This document shows positions 35,473 through 43,875 of a stretch of 64,000 nt of DNA, in pieces (position 1 is the first letter of the stretch; every line of letters begins with the position of its first letter). The stretch spans positions 19,344-83,343 of the forward strand of contig JASBRP010000065.1 of NCBI GenBank assembly GCA_030149365.1, written 5' to 3'. The notes below the pieces were generated by a model. The model had not been told where the DNA came from. It saw nothing but the letters and a program-made list of their open reading frames with translations, and ran no database searches. This DNA is from Solimonas sp. (GTDB taxonomy: Bacteria; Pseudomonadota; Gammaproteobacteria; Nevskiales; Nevskiaceae). Position numbers and translations under genes: made by a program.

Positions 35473-35904
35473 ATGACCCGCTATGAAGTCCGCCTGGCCG
35501 CCACCGTGCGCGCGCCAGTCGCCGAGGTCTTCGAATTCTTCGCCGACCACGAGCGCTTCACCACCCTGTTCGGCAGCCGCGGCCTGCGCATCCGCGAGGG
35601 CGAATTGGAGCCCAACGGCATCGGCTCGGTGCGCCGCATCGGCAGCGGTTTCAGCAGTTTCGATGAAACCATCGTTGCCTTCGAACCCAACCGTCGCATC
35701 GACTACCAGGTCACCCGCGGCAGCCCCATCAAGAACCACCTGGGCCAGATCCAGTTCGGCACGGACCACGGCGCGACGAAGATCGATTACCTGATCCGCT
35801 TCGACCCGAAGATTCCCTGCACCGGCAAGTTGCTGGTCCTGGCGCTGCAGATCATGTGGCGGCGCAACGCGCCGAAACTGCTCAAGGGACTGGAACGCGC
35901 TTGA
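35473..35904 (+). CDS. SRPBCC (START-like) fold protein
   Basis: A 143-aa protein with the polyketide-cyclase/SRPBCC pattern: an N-terminal strand V-R-L-A-A-T-V-R-A-P-V-A-E-V-F-E-F-F-A-D-H-E-R, a middle G-S-V-R-R-I-G, and a long C-terminal helix. Such proteins bind lipids or other hydrophobic ligands. The ATG at 35473 is used because the longer frame starting upstream reads through the antisense of rnpB. Its stop overlaps the next gene, suggesting coupling. Confidence 0.85.
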   Translation: MTRYEVRLAATVRAPVAEVFEFFADHERFTTLFGSRGLRIREGELEPNGIGSVRRIGSGFSSFDETIVAFEPNRRIDYQVTRGSPIKNHLGQIQFGTDHGATKIDYLIRFDPKIPCTGKLLVLALQIMWRRNAPKLLKGLERA

Positions 35905-36671
35905 GCATCACGCCGCGGCGGGTGCTCTCACACACCTGCTCCAACACCGAGATCGTCTACGCGCTGGGCTGCGCAGACCTCATCGTGGGCATCGACACCG
36001 ACTCCGACCACCCTCCGGAGATCGTCGCCCGCATCCCCAAGCTGGGCCGCGACCTGGACCTGGACGTGGAGGCGGCCATCGCCCTGCAGCCGGACCTGGT
36101 GCTGACCTCGCTGACCGTGCCCGGTCACGAGCGCATCGTGGAGGCCCTGCAGGCCGCCGGCCTGCGCTGCATCGTGATCGACCCGCTGAGCCTGGACGAT
36201 GTCTTCGACAGCATCCATGTGATCGCCGAGGCGCTGGACGTGCCGGAGCGCGGCGCCGCACTGGTGGAACAGATGCAGGCCGCGATGCCGCCCGTGGCGC
36301 CGGCCGCAGACGCACCGCGTGTACTGGTGGAATGGTGGCCCAAACCGGTGATCGGCGCCGCGCGCCAGTCCTGGGTGCATGACCTGATCGAGCGCGCCGG
36401 GGGACGCAACCTGCTGGCCGACGCCGAGCTGAAGAGCGCCACGCTGGAAGTCGCCGAGGCTCAGCGCCTGGCCCCGGAGATCGTGGTGATGTCCTGGTGC
36501 GGCGTCAAAGAAGAGAAGTACCGTGCCGAGGTGGTCCTGCGGCGCGAAGGCTGGGAGAATGTTCCGGCGGTGCGCGATGAACGCGTACATCCCATTACCG
36601 AAGCCTTCCTCGGCCGCCCCGGACCGCGGCTGGTGGACGGTTATCGCGCCCTGCGCAAACTGATCGGCTAA
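35901..36671 (+). CDS. Cobalamin-type class III substrate-binding protein, no signal peptide
   Basis: A 256-aa protein with the helical-backbone fold of BtuF/FepB-type binding proteins: S-x-T-E-I-V-Y-A-L-G-C-A-D-L-I-V-G-I, L-x-x-D-L-V-L-T-S-L, and a C-terminal G-P-R-L-V-D-G-Y-R-A-L-R-K-L-I. A TTG start at 35901 overlaps the SRPBCC stop (TTGA). The only ATG upstream lies inside that gene in another frame. No signal peptide or lipobox is present, so it is probably cytoplasmic. It may belong to the cobalamin-binding group rather than to an ABC importer; no permease or ATPase gene is adjacent. Confidence 0.78.
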   Translation: MSITPRRVLSHTCSNTEIVYALGCADLIVGIDTDSDHPPEIVARIPKLGRDLDLDVEAAIALQPDLVLTSLTVPGHERIVEALQAAGLRCIVIDPLSLDDVFDSIHVIAEALDVPERGAALVEQMQAAMPPVAPAADAPRVLVEWWPKPVIGAARQSWVHDLIERAGGRNLLADAELKSATLEVAEAQRLAPEIVVMSWCGVKEEKYRAEVVLRREGWENVPAVRDERVHPITEAFLGRPGPRLVDGYRALRKLIG

Positions 36672-36676
36672 AACCC

Positions 36677-38368
36677 ATGCGTGCATTCCTGCTGTCTTCA
36701 CTGGCCCTGCTGCTCTGCGCCTGCGGCAGCTCCACCACGCCCGCCGGCTCCTCCAGCGGCGGTGGCGACCTGCCTCCCGCCGAGCGCTCGCCTTCGATCC
36801 TGGAGACGCGCTTCCCCGGCATCCGCACCGTGCCCAACCTGCTGTGCCCCGAGGACTATCTCGGCACCACCGGCCTGCTGATCCCCACGCTGCTCGACCC
36901 CGAGCGCTTCAGCCCGATGGAAGGTGGTCCCGAGGCCCCGGCACAGATCGCGGCCCTGCTGCCGCGCGACGTGCACTTCCGCGGCCGCCAGGAGTCCTTC
37001 GACGGCCGCTACTACTATGCCGTGCGCGAGGGCCGCATCTGGATCAAGGCCAACCGCGACGTCACCGGCACCGACGAGCCCTGGCGCCAGTTGCGTATCC
37101 CGCGCTGCCTCGACGGGCAGGTCTCGGAAATCTCCGCCGACGGCACGGTTCTGATCGCGCTCAACGCGCAGCGCCAGATCTACACGGTGGACTATGCCAA
37201 CGGCGCCATCGGCAGCGGCGGCTGGACCCGCCGCTGGGGGCCGTTCTTCTGGACCGACCTCGGCGGCCATATCTTCAGCGACGTTCGCGACTGGGCGACG
37301 ACCCACTTCACCGGCACCGATGAATACTTCGTGGACGGTGGCGGCTACCGGCAGGCACCCGCCGGCATCCTCAACGTCTTCCTGCTGCGCAGCGACGGCC
37401 TGCGCATCACGTACATCGACCCCTGGCTGCCGATGGACGAGAGCCGCGAGGTCTGCGGCCCCGAGCGCGGCACCGCCGTGATCGCCGGCCTCAGCGGTAG
37501 CGGCTCCACCGCGATGGTCGTCACCGCCACCGGCGAGATCTACACGCGCCTCTACGAGTTCGACGTCTCCGGCGGCAATGCCGTGCTGCTCGACTATTCC
37601 TGGCAGGACCAGAGCGGCATCGAGTCGCCAAAGATCCAGCTGCCCGCGCCGGACTGGGTGCGGCAGCCGTCGATTCCCGGCCGCATTACCGACCGCATCA
37701 GCCTGCGCAAGCTCCCGCCCGGCTCCGAGCACCGCCTGATGCGCGTGGAGGGCCAGGACGGCAGCGGCCGCCACGGCTACTGGGAGCGCGACATCGCCGG
37801 CGGCGACTGGCGCTTCGTCTTCACCGGCGAAACCCTGCAGGGCCGCAGCCTGCCCCTGCCCGGCCCGCACCACGGCCTGCCCGAGGACTTCCGCTACAGC
37901 GGCCGTATCGCCGGGCACGATGCGCAGGTAGAGGACTTCAATCCCTATTGCTCACCGGCGAAGCTGCGCATCGATCTGGACGGCCAGCCGCTGGATCTGG
38001 AACTGCACAGCACCGACGGCCTGCGACAGGAACGCCGCGCACGCGGGCTCGACATCTACCCGCGCTACTACCGTGCCGCGGTGAAGGTGCCGGCCGCGCT
38101 ATGGCAGCAGCGCGCCAGCCAGCCTGCCGCCGTGCAGGAATTCCTGTCTCAGCACTTCGGCGAACGCGCTGTGTTGGAGACCGAGCTCTATGCCACCAAG
38201 AGCCGTATCGATATCGCGCAGGCCTGCTGGACGCTGCGGCGCGACGGCGGTGGTTTGCTGGAAGACCTCACCCAGCCGCCGGTGCCGGACGCAGGCACGC
38301 TGCTGGCGATCCTGCTGGCGCAGCAGGAGGATGGGCGCTTGCCGAAGGTATGTTTGCCGGGGCTGTAA
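36677..38368 (+). CDS. Large lipoprotein of unknown function
   Basis: A 563-aa protein with a lipoprotein signal peptide: L-L-C-A-C-G-S (lipobox L-C-A-C, lipidated Cys about residue 16), then a Gly/Ser linker. The following sequence is rich in Trp, Gly, Asp and Tyr beta-strand patterns (for example Y-Y-Y-A-V-R-E-G-R-I-W-I-K) suggesting a beta-propeller-like exterior domain. The C-terminal 120 residues are more helical. I do not recognise the family. It starts five bases after the binding-protein stop, so it may be cotranscribed. Confidence 0.8.
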   Translation: MRAFLLSSLALLLCACGSSTTPAGSSSGGGDLPPAERSPSILETRFPGIRTVPNLLCPEDYLGTTGLLIPTLLDPERFSPMEGGPEAPAQIAALLPRDVHFRGRQESFDGRYYYAVREGRIWIKANRDVTGTDEPWRQLRIPRCLDGQVSEISADGTVLIALNAQRQIYTVDYANGAIGSGGWTRRWGPFFWTDLGGHIFSDVRDWATTHFTGTDEYFVDGGGYRQAPAGILNVFLLRSDGLRITYIDPWLPMDESREVCGPERGTAVIAGLSGSGSTAMVVTATGEIYTRLYEFDVSGGNAVLLDYSWQDQSGIESPKIQLPAPDWVRQPSIPGRITDRISLRKLPPGSEHRLMRVEGQDGSGRHGYWERDIAGGDWRFVFTGETLQGRSLPLPGPHHGLPEDFRYSGRIAGHDAQVEDFNPYCSPAKLRIDLDGQPLDLELHSTDGLRQERRARGLDIYPRYYRAAVKVPAALWQQRASQPAAVQEFLSQHFGERAVLETELYATKSRIDIAQACWTLRRDGGGLLEDLTQPPVPDAGTLLAILLAQQEDGRLPKVCLPGL

Positions 38369-38427
38369 TCCGTCTTTCTTCCGGCGCGCGGCAACCATTG
38401 GCGCTCGGCTTCTTGCCGCAAGCACGC

Positions 38428-38466
38428 CCCCTCACCCTAGCCCTCTCCCCGCAAGCGGGGAGAGGG
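38428..38466. repeat. REP-like palindrome / bidirectional terminator between convergent genes
   Basis: The sequence CCCTCACCCTAGCCCTCTCC begins a unit ending in the palindrome CCCTCTCCCC-GCAAGC-GGGGAGAGGG (stem 38441-38450 and 38457-38466). It lies between the convergent lipoprotein and mgtE genes, where it can fold on either transcript. Similar CCTCTCCCC...GGGGAGAGG elements recur in many gammaproteobacterial genomes; copy number here is not known. Confidence 0.6.
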
Positions 38467-38478
38467 AACAGGGAAGGC

Positions 38479-39831
38479 TCAGCTGATCAGGACCAGCGTC
38501 CCCAGGCCCAGGAACAGGAAGAAGCCCATCACATCGGTGAAGGTCGTCACCACCACGCTGCCGGCCAGCGCCGGGTCCAGGCGTAGCTTGCGCAGGATCA
38601 GCGGCACGAAAACGCCGGCCGTCGCCGCGAAACCCAGGTTCAGCACCAGCGCCAGGCCGATCACCAAGGACAAGGCCGGGCTCTTGAACCAGAACAGCAC
38701 CACCAGCGCGATCACCACACCCCAGAGCAGGCCGTTGATCAGCGCCACCGCGATTTCCTTCTTGAACAGCGCGCCCGTGTTGCCCTCACCCACCTGGCCC
38801 AGCGCCAGGCCACGCACCATCAGCGCCACGATCTGGTTGGCAGTGATGCCTCCCATGCTGGCGACGATCGGCATCAGCACCGCCAGCGCCACCACCTGGT
38901 GGATCGTCGCCTCGAACATGCCGACCACGCGGGCGGCGATGCAGGCCGTGAACAGGTTCACGCCCAGCCACAGCGCGCGGCGCCGTGCCGCCTTGCGCAC
39001 GGGCGCGAACAGATCCTCGTCCTCATCCAGACCGGCCATGGCCATCAGGTTGTGGTCGGCCTCCGCGCGGATGACGTCGACCACGTCGTCCACCGTGATG
39101 CGGCCGAGCAGGATGCCCTTCTCGTTGACCACCGGAGCGGACACCAGGTCCGCATTCTCGAAGCGCTGTGCCACTTCGCGATCGGACAGCGTATCCAGGA
39201 AGGGCTCGCGCTCGTGTTCCATCACCGCCTGCACCAGCGAGTCCGGATCACGCGTCAGGATCTTATCCAGCGGCAGGGTGCCCAGGTAGGCGCCGTAGCG
39301 GTCCACCACGAACAAGGCATCGGTATGCGGCGGCAGCTCGCCGCGCAGGCGCAGGTAACGCTGCACCACGTCCAGCGACACGTCCGGGCGTACCGTGACG
39401 GTGTCGGTGTTCATCAGGCCGCCGGCGGTATCCGGCTCGTAGGCCAGCACCGATTCCAGGCGCGCCCGATCATCCGCGTCCAGCGCCTTGAGCACCTGCT
39501 GGGTCACGGTCTCGGGTAGGTGCTCGACGAAGTCGGCAAGGTCGTCGATGTCGAGTTCCTCGGCCGCCGCCACCAGCTCGGCGGCGTCCATGTCGCGCAT
39601 CAGGCCTTCACGCACCTCGTCGGCCAGATGCAGCAGCACCTCGCCGTCGTCCTCGCGATCCACCATCTCCCAGACGACATTGCGCTCCTGCGTCGGCAGG
39701 GATTCGAGCAGGCTCGCGATCTCGGCAGGGTTCAGCGCCTGCAGCGAGCGTTTCACCGGCAGCAGGCGGCCGCCTTCGAGCGCCTCTCGCAGGCGCGTCA
39801 GGTGGGCCTGGCTGCGGGTCTGTTCGGCCAT
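38479..39831 (-). CDS. mgtE: MgtE-family magnesium transporter
   Basis: A 450-aa protein. N-terminal helical MgtE domain (about 20-125) is followed by two CBS domains (about 135-260) and five C-terminal membrane helices. The pore region reads P-I-V-A-S-M-G-G-I-T-A-N-Q and the last helix has T-T-F-T-D-V-M-G-F-F, whose Asp corresponds to the ion-coordinating residue of known MgtE. It starts four bases beyond the EI stop, so it is probably the last gene of the phosphotransferase operon. Confidence 0.95.
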   Translation of the reverse strand: MAEQTRSQAHLTRLREALEGGRLLPVKRSLQALNPAEIASLLESLPTQERNVVWEMVDREDDGEVLLHLADEVREGLMRDMDAAELVAAAEELDIDDLADFVEHLPETVTQQVLKALDADDRARLESVLAYEPDTAGGLMNTDTVTVRPDVSLDVVQRYLRLRGELPPHTDALFVVDRYGAYLGTLPLDKILTRDPDSLVQAVMEHEREPFLDTLSDREVAQRFENADLVSAPVVNEKGILLGRITVDDVVDVIRAEADHNLMAMAGLDEDEDLFAPVRKAARRRALWLGVNLFTACIAARVVGMFEATIHQVVALAVLMPIVASMGGITANQIVALMVRGLALGQVGEGNTGALFKKEIAVALINGLLWGVVIALVVLFWFKSPALSLVIGLALVLNLGFAATAGVFVPLILRKLRLDPALAGSVVVTTFTDVMGFFLFLGLGTLVLIS

Positions 39832-39835
39832 TCTG

Positions 39836-41584
39836 CTAAGGCCCCACGCCGTCGCCGTGATCGAGCGCCGCGATCAGGTCGCGCATCTCGTGCAGGTCGG
39901 TGGAGGCCAGCAGGCGCTGGGCCGTGCGGCGCAGCGCACCGATGTCGGAGTCCATGATGATGCGCTTGACCTCCAGCACCGAGGCCGGATGCATGGAGAA
40001 ATCAGTCAGACCCAGGCCCAGCAAGAGACGGGTGTAGCGCACGTCGCCGGCCATTTCGCCGCACATGGCCACCGGAATGCCGGCCTTGGCGCCGGACTCG
40101 ATGGTGTGGCGGATCAGTTGCAGCACCGCCGGATGCAGCGGGTCATAGAGGTAGTTCACCTCGTCGTCCACGCGGTCGATCGCCAGGGTGTACTGGATCA
40201 GGTCGTTGGTGCCGATCGAGAAGAAGCGCGCATGGCGCGCCAGCATCGGCGCGGCGATGGCCGCGGCCGGCACCTCGATCATGGCGCCTACCGGCACCTC
40301 GGGCGCCATCTTCGCGCCCTCGCGCTCCAGCTCGGCACGGGCCAGGTCGATCAGGCCGATCGATTGCCGGTATTCCTGTAGGCTGGAGATCATCGGCAGC
40401 ATGATCTGCACGCGGCCCAGCGCGGAGGCGCGTAGCAGCGCACGCACCTGCACGCGGAACAGCTCGGGTTCCTTCAGGCACAGGCGGATCGCGCGCAGGC
40501 CCAGTGCCGGATTGTTCGGCGTGGGGCCGAGCTGGCGGCCCGAGTCCACCTGCTTGTCGGCGCCCAGGTCCAGCGTACGGATCGTGATCGGCCCGTCCAC
40601 CGAAGCCACGATGCGGGCGTAGGCCTCGTACTGCTCGTCCTCGGACGGCAGCGTCTTGCGGTTCATGTACAGGAACTCGGTACGATACAGGCCAACGCCC
40701 TCCGCACCGTTGGCGGCCGCCTCGCGGGCGTCCTCCGGCAACTCGATGTTGGCCAGCAGGCGGATCTTGACGCCGTCACGCGAGACCGCGGCCTTGCCGC
40801 GCAGCTTGACCAGATTGCGGCGGTACTCGGCCTGCTCGGCCTGGCGGTTGCGGTAGAAGGCCAGCGCCTGCTCGTCCGGGTCCGCCAGCACGTGGCCCGG
40901 CTCGCCGTCCACCACGATGAGTTCGCCGTCGCGCAGCAGGCGGCGCGCATCGCGCAGGCCCACCACGGCGGGGATGCCGAGACTGCGCGCCAGGATCGCG
41001 GTATGCGACAGCGGGCCGCCGTACTCCGTGACGAAGGCCGCCACGTTCTGCTGCGACAGCAGGATGATGTCGGCCGGGGTGATGTCATCGGCGACGATGA
41101 TCAGCGGCTCGGCCCCGACCTCGGCCTTGGGCAGTGCCTTCTCGGATTTCAGCAGCGACCGCAGGACGCGCGCCACGACGTGCTCGACGTCGTCCTTGCG
41201 CGTCTTCAGGTACGGATCGTCCATCTGCTCGAACACAGCGACCAGGGCGTCGCGGGTCTTGCGCAGGGCGGCCTCGGCATTAATGCGCTGACCACGGATG
41301 TTCGACACCGTGGCCTCGGTGATGGAGCGGTCGTCCATCATCAGCAGGTGGGTGTCGATGAACGCGGCGATATCGCCCGGCGTGCCCGGCGGAATCTGGT
41401 TGCGCACGTCGCGCAACTGCTCACGGGCGCGCGTGTGCGCCTCGCCGAAGCGCTTGACCTCCGCCTCCACCTCGCCCGGCTCCAGCTTGTACTCGGGCGC
41501 ATCGAGATCGCCGGCGTGCACCTTCTGCACGCGCGCGATCGCGATGCCGCGCGAGACGCCGATGCCGGTGAGCCACAGGCTCAT
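39836..41584 (-). CDS. ptsI: Phosphotransferase Enzyme I (PEP-protein phosphotransferase)
   Basis: A 582-aa cytoplasmic enzyme that autophosphorylates from PEP and passes phosphate to HPr. The N-terminal domain carries the active-site His (H194 in G-G-P-L-S-H-T-A-I-L-A-R). The C-terminal PEP-binding barrel includes R-T-E-F-L-Y-M, L-P-M-I-S, and the catalytic Cys region A-M-C-G-E-M-A-G-D. No N-terminal GAF domain is present, so this is an EI rather than PtsP. It is preceded by an RBS-overlapping hairpin (see 41586-41600). Confidence 0.97.
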   Translation of the reverse strand: MSLWLTGIGVSRGIAIARVQKVHAGDLDAPEYKLEPGEVEAEVKRFGEAHTRAREQLRDVRNQIPPGTPGDIAAFIDTHLLMMDDRSITEATVSNIRGQRINAEAALRKTRDALVAVFEQMDDPYLKTRKDDVEHVVARVLRSLLKSEKALPKAEVGAEPLIIVADDITPADIILLSQQNVAAFVTEYGGPLSHTAILARSLGIPAVVGLRDARRLLRDGELIVVDGEPGHVLADPDEQALAFYRNRQAEQAEYRRNLVKLRGKAAVSRDGVKIRLLANIELPEDAREAAANGAEGVGLYRTEFLYMNRKTLPSEDEQYEAYARIVASVDGPITIRTLDLGADKQVDSGRQLGPTPNNPALGLRAIRLCLKEPELFRVQVRALLRASALGRVQIMLPMISSLQEYRQSIGLIDLARAELEREGAKMAPEVPVGAMIEVPAAAIAAPMLARHARFFSIGTNDLIQYTLAIDRVDDEVNYLYDPLHPAVLQLIRHTIESGAKAGIPVAMCGEMAGDVRYTRLLLGLGLTDFSMHPASVLEVKRIIMDSDIGALRRTAQRLLASTDLHEMRDLIAALDHGDGVGP

Positions 41585-41585
41585 G

Positions 41586-41619
41586 GGGCGCTCCGCGCCC
41601 GATTCCCGATTCCCGTCTT
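41586..41619 (-). promoter_or_regulatory. Hairpin and direct repeat covering the ptsI ribosome-binding site
   Basis: On the minus strand GGGCGC-GGA-GCGCCC (41586-41600) lies one base before the ptsI ATG. The only Shine-Dalgarno-like string (GGAG) begins in its loop, so the folded RNA would hide the site. Directly upstream is the direct repeat GGGAATC-GGGAATC-GGG (41598-41614 in plus coordinates). Confidence 0.4.
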
Positions 41620-41624
41620 CACTC

Positions 41625-41891
41625 TCAGGCCTCTTCCTCGAAGCGGTCCGCCACCAGCGCGGCCAGTTCTTTCAAGGCCTGCTCGGCATCTTCGCCCTCG
41701 GCGATCAGCGTGACCTGCGAGCCCTTGGCGGCCGCCAGCATCATCACGCCCATGATCGACTTGCCGCTGACTTCGCGGCCATCCTTGCGCACGCGCACGT
41801 CGGACTCGAACTTGGATGCCAGCGTCACCAGCTTGGCAGCGGCGCGGGCATGCAGGCCGAGCTTGTTGACGATATCAACGGTCTTTTCCAC
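41625..41891 (-). CDS. ptsH: HPr, phosphocarrier protein
   Basis: An 88-aa HPr with the phospho-acceptor His14 in L-G-L-H-A-R-A-A-A-K and the regulatory Ser45 in G-K-S-I-M-G-V-M-M-L-A-A. Both the EI (His) and HprK (Ser) phosphorylation sites are intact. The acidic tail (E-E-E-A) is slightly longer than usual. It may be an NPr-type regulatory HPr, since no sugar permease is encoded nearby. Confidence 0.96.
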   Translation of the reverse strand: MEKTVDIVNKLGLHARAAAKLVTLASKFESDVRVRKDGREVSGKSIMGVMMLAAAKGSQVTLIAEGEDAEQALKELAALVADRFEEEA

Positions 41892-41892
41892 C

Positions 41893-42303
41893 TCAGGCCC
41901 CTTCGGTATGGTCTTTGCGGGGGCAGGCGATGATGCCGCGTTGCCCGCCGTCCACTGCGCACTGAGCCATCTCGGCCAGCGCCAGCTTGGGATAGTTGAA
42001 GATGCGCACCAGCATCGGCAGGTTGACGCCCGAGACCACGCGCACCTTGCGCTCCGTGGCCAGCTTGTTGGCGATGTTGCTCGGCGTGGAACCGAAGGCG
42101 TCGGTCAACATCAGCACGCCATCGCCATCGTCGAGCCGATCGGCCATCTTCTGGCCCTGCAGGATCAGGCCCTCGTGGTTCTGCACCAGGTGCACTTCCA
42201 GCACGTCATGGCGCAGCGGCAGCTCGCCCAGCATGTGGCGCATGGTCTCGAGCAGGTTCTGCCCGAGCTTGCCATGGGTCACCAGCAGCACCCCGACACT
42301 CAC
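41893..42303 (-). CDS. EIIA of the mannose type (EIIA-Man family)
   Basis: A 136-aa single-domain protein with the EIIA-Man fold pattern: V-L-L-V-T-H-G-K (phospho-His10), E-x-L-x-G-x-K-M-like I-L-Q-G-Q-K-M, V-L-M-L-T-D-A-F-G-S-T-P-S-N, and V-S-G-V-N-L-P-M-L. GTG start overlaps the rapZ stop. No IIB/IIC/IID partners are adjacent, so it is probably regulatory rather than a transport component. Confidence 0.92.
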   Translation of the reverse strand: MSVGVLLVTHGKLGQNLLETMRHMLGELPLRHDVLEVHLVQNHEGLILQGQKMADRLDDGDGVLMLTDAFGSTPSNIANKLATERKVRVVSGVNLPMLVRIFNYPKLALAEMAQCAVDGGQRGIIACPRKDHTEGA

Positions 42304-43193
42304 TGTGCCGCCTTGCTGGAGCGGCGCTCGGTCGCTTCCCAGGCCTCGCGGTGACGCACCGTCACGCTGTCATAGCGCTCGCGCAGGTTGGCACCCAGCT
42401 TCTCCACCAGGTAGACGCTGCGGTGCTGGCCACCGGTGCAGCCGATGGCGACGGTGACGTAGCTCCGATCCTGGCGCTTGTATTCCGGCAGCCAATGGTC
42501 AAGAAACTGGCGGATGTCGCCCAGCATGCGATTGACCTGAGGGAAGCGCTCCAGCCAGGCCGCCACCGCCGCATCGCGGCCGGTCATCTTGCGCAGCGTC
42601 GGCTCCCAATGCGGATTGGGCAGGCAGCGCACGTCGAAGACGTAGTCCGCCGCTTCCGGCAGGCCATTCTTGTAGCCGAAGGACATCACCAGCAACGACA
42701 GCTTGCCGGCGCCGCCGCCCGGCACCTGCGCCAGGATCTCCTCGCGCAGCTCATGCAGGTTCTTGCTGCTGGTCTCGATGGTGGCGTCGGCCACGTTGGC
42801 CACCGGCGCCAGCAGGCGGCGCTCCAGGGCGATGGCCTCCGGCAAGGAGACCTGCTCGCTGGCCAGCGGGTGGCGGCGGCGGGTCTCGGAGTAACGCTTG
42901 AGCAGGGTCTGGTCGTCGGCGCGCAGGAACAGCACGCGGGTCTCCACGCCCTGCTCGCGCAGGTACTCCAGATAGCGCGGGAACTTCTCGATTTCCTTGG
43001 GGCTCTCGCGGGCGTCGATGCCGATGGCCAGGCGGTCGAAGCGCTGGTCCAGCTGCCGGATCGCGCGACGCGCCATCGGCCCCACCAGGGCTAGCGGCAG
43101 GTTGTCGATGCAGTAGTAGCCCAGGTCCTCGTACTGCTTGAGGGCCACGGTCTTGCCGGCGCCGGAGAGCCCGCTGACGATCACCAGCTTCAT
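42300..43193 (-). CDS. rapZ: RapZ, RNase adapter / nucleotide-binding protein
   Basis: A 297-aa P-loop protein. It starts M-K-L-V-I-V-S-G-L-S-G-A-G-K-T (Walker A) and has D-N-L-P near residue 35. The C-terminal domain carries D-V-R-C-L-P-N-P-H-W and G-C-T-G-G-Q-H-R-S-V-Y. In E. coli, RapZ directs decay of a small RNA controlling glucosamine-6-phosphate synthase. The ATG at 43193 has GGAG eight bases upstream; a longer open frame overlaps hprK and is rejected. Confidence 0.97.
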   Translation of the reverse strand: MKLVIVSGLSGAGKTVALKQYEDLGYYCIDNLPLALVGPMARRAIRQLDQRFDRLAIGIDARESPKEIEKFPRYLEYLREQGVETRVLFLRADDQTLLKRYSETRRRHPLASEQVSLPEAIALERRLLAPVANVADATIETSSKNLHELREEILAQVPGGGAGKLSLLVMSFGYKNGLPEAADYVFDVRCLPNPHWEPTLRKMTGRDAAVAAWLERFPQVNRMLGDIRQFLDHWLPEYKRQDRSYVTVAIGCTGGQHRSVYLVEKLGANLRERYDSVTVRHREAWEATERRSSKAAQ

Positions 43194-43227
43194 GCCGGAA
43201 TCTCCATCGGACGGGTCTGGGCTGGCT

Positions 43228-43863
43228 TCATGCGGATGGCTCTGCCTTGGTTCCGGAACGGCTCTTGCGGGGGCCCCGCCGCCCGGCGCGGCGGATCGCG
43301 TCGAGCTGGCGTTGGCTGAAATCCTCGTCGGCGCGGTAGCCCTGGCGGCGCAGCTTGAGGTCGCGGCAGGCGGCTTCGACGAGTACCGCCAGATTATGCC
43401 CGAGCCGGATGGGAATTGAGATTTCGGCGACGGCAACCCCGAGGATTTCGCGCTTGCCGCGGTTCCCCGACAGCCGCTCCATGCCACTGAGCGGTGCCAG
43501 CGGCGCGTCCAGCTCGATCACCAGGTCCAGCGCGGCGGACTTGCGCAGCGCCCGCGGGCCGAACAGGCGGCGGATGTTGAGCACCCCGAGGCTGCGAGCC
43601 TCCAGGAAGCCTTCCAGCAGCGGCGGGCAACGGCCTTTCAGGGAGTCACCATGCCGCTCGAACTCCACGGCATCGTCGGCGACCAGGCGATGTCCGCGGG
43701 CCAGCAGTTCCAGCGCCAGCTCGCTCTTGCCCAGGCCGGATCGGCCGGTGATCAGCACGCCTTCGCCGGATACCTCCAGGAAGACACCGTGCAGGGTGAC
43801 GACATCCGTAGCCTGGCCAGCGGGCCGGCCGGGCTCGCGGAGGGTCTTGCGGGTGGCGGCCAT
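43228..43863 (-). CDS. hprK: HPr kinase/phosphorylase, catalytic domain only
   Basis: A 211-aa protein corresponding to the C-terminal catalytic half of HprK. It shows the P-loop G40-R-S-G-L-G-K-S47, a D-D-A-V-E-F block, and the signature A-R-S-L-G-V-L-N-I-R-R-L-F-G. The N-terminal domain (about 130 residues) of typical 310-aa HprK is absent, and ptsN ends only 12 bases upstream, so there is no room for it. Truncated HprK proteins are known in alphaproteobacteria. It presumably acts on HPr Ser45. The basic C-terminal tail is probably disordered. Confidence 0.93.
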   Translation of the reverse strand: MAATRKTLREPGRPAGQATDVVTLHGVFLEVSGEGVLITGRSGLGKSELALELLARGHRLVADDAVEFERHGDSLKGRCPPLLEGFLEARSLGVLNIRRLFGPRALRKSAALDLVIELDAPLAPLSGMERLSGNRGKREILGVAVAEISIPIRLGHNLAVLVEAACRDLKLRRQGYRADEDFSQRQLDAIRRAGRRGPRKSRSGTKAEPSA

Positions 43864-43875
43864 GACCGCCTGCCC

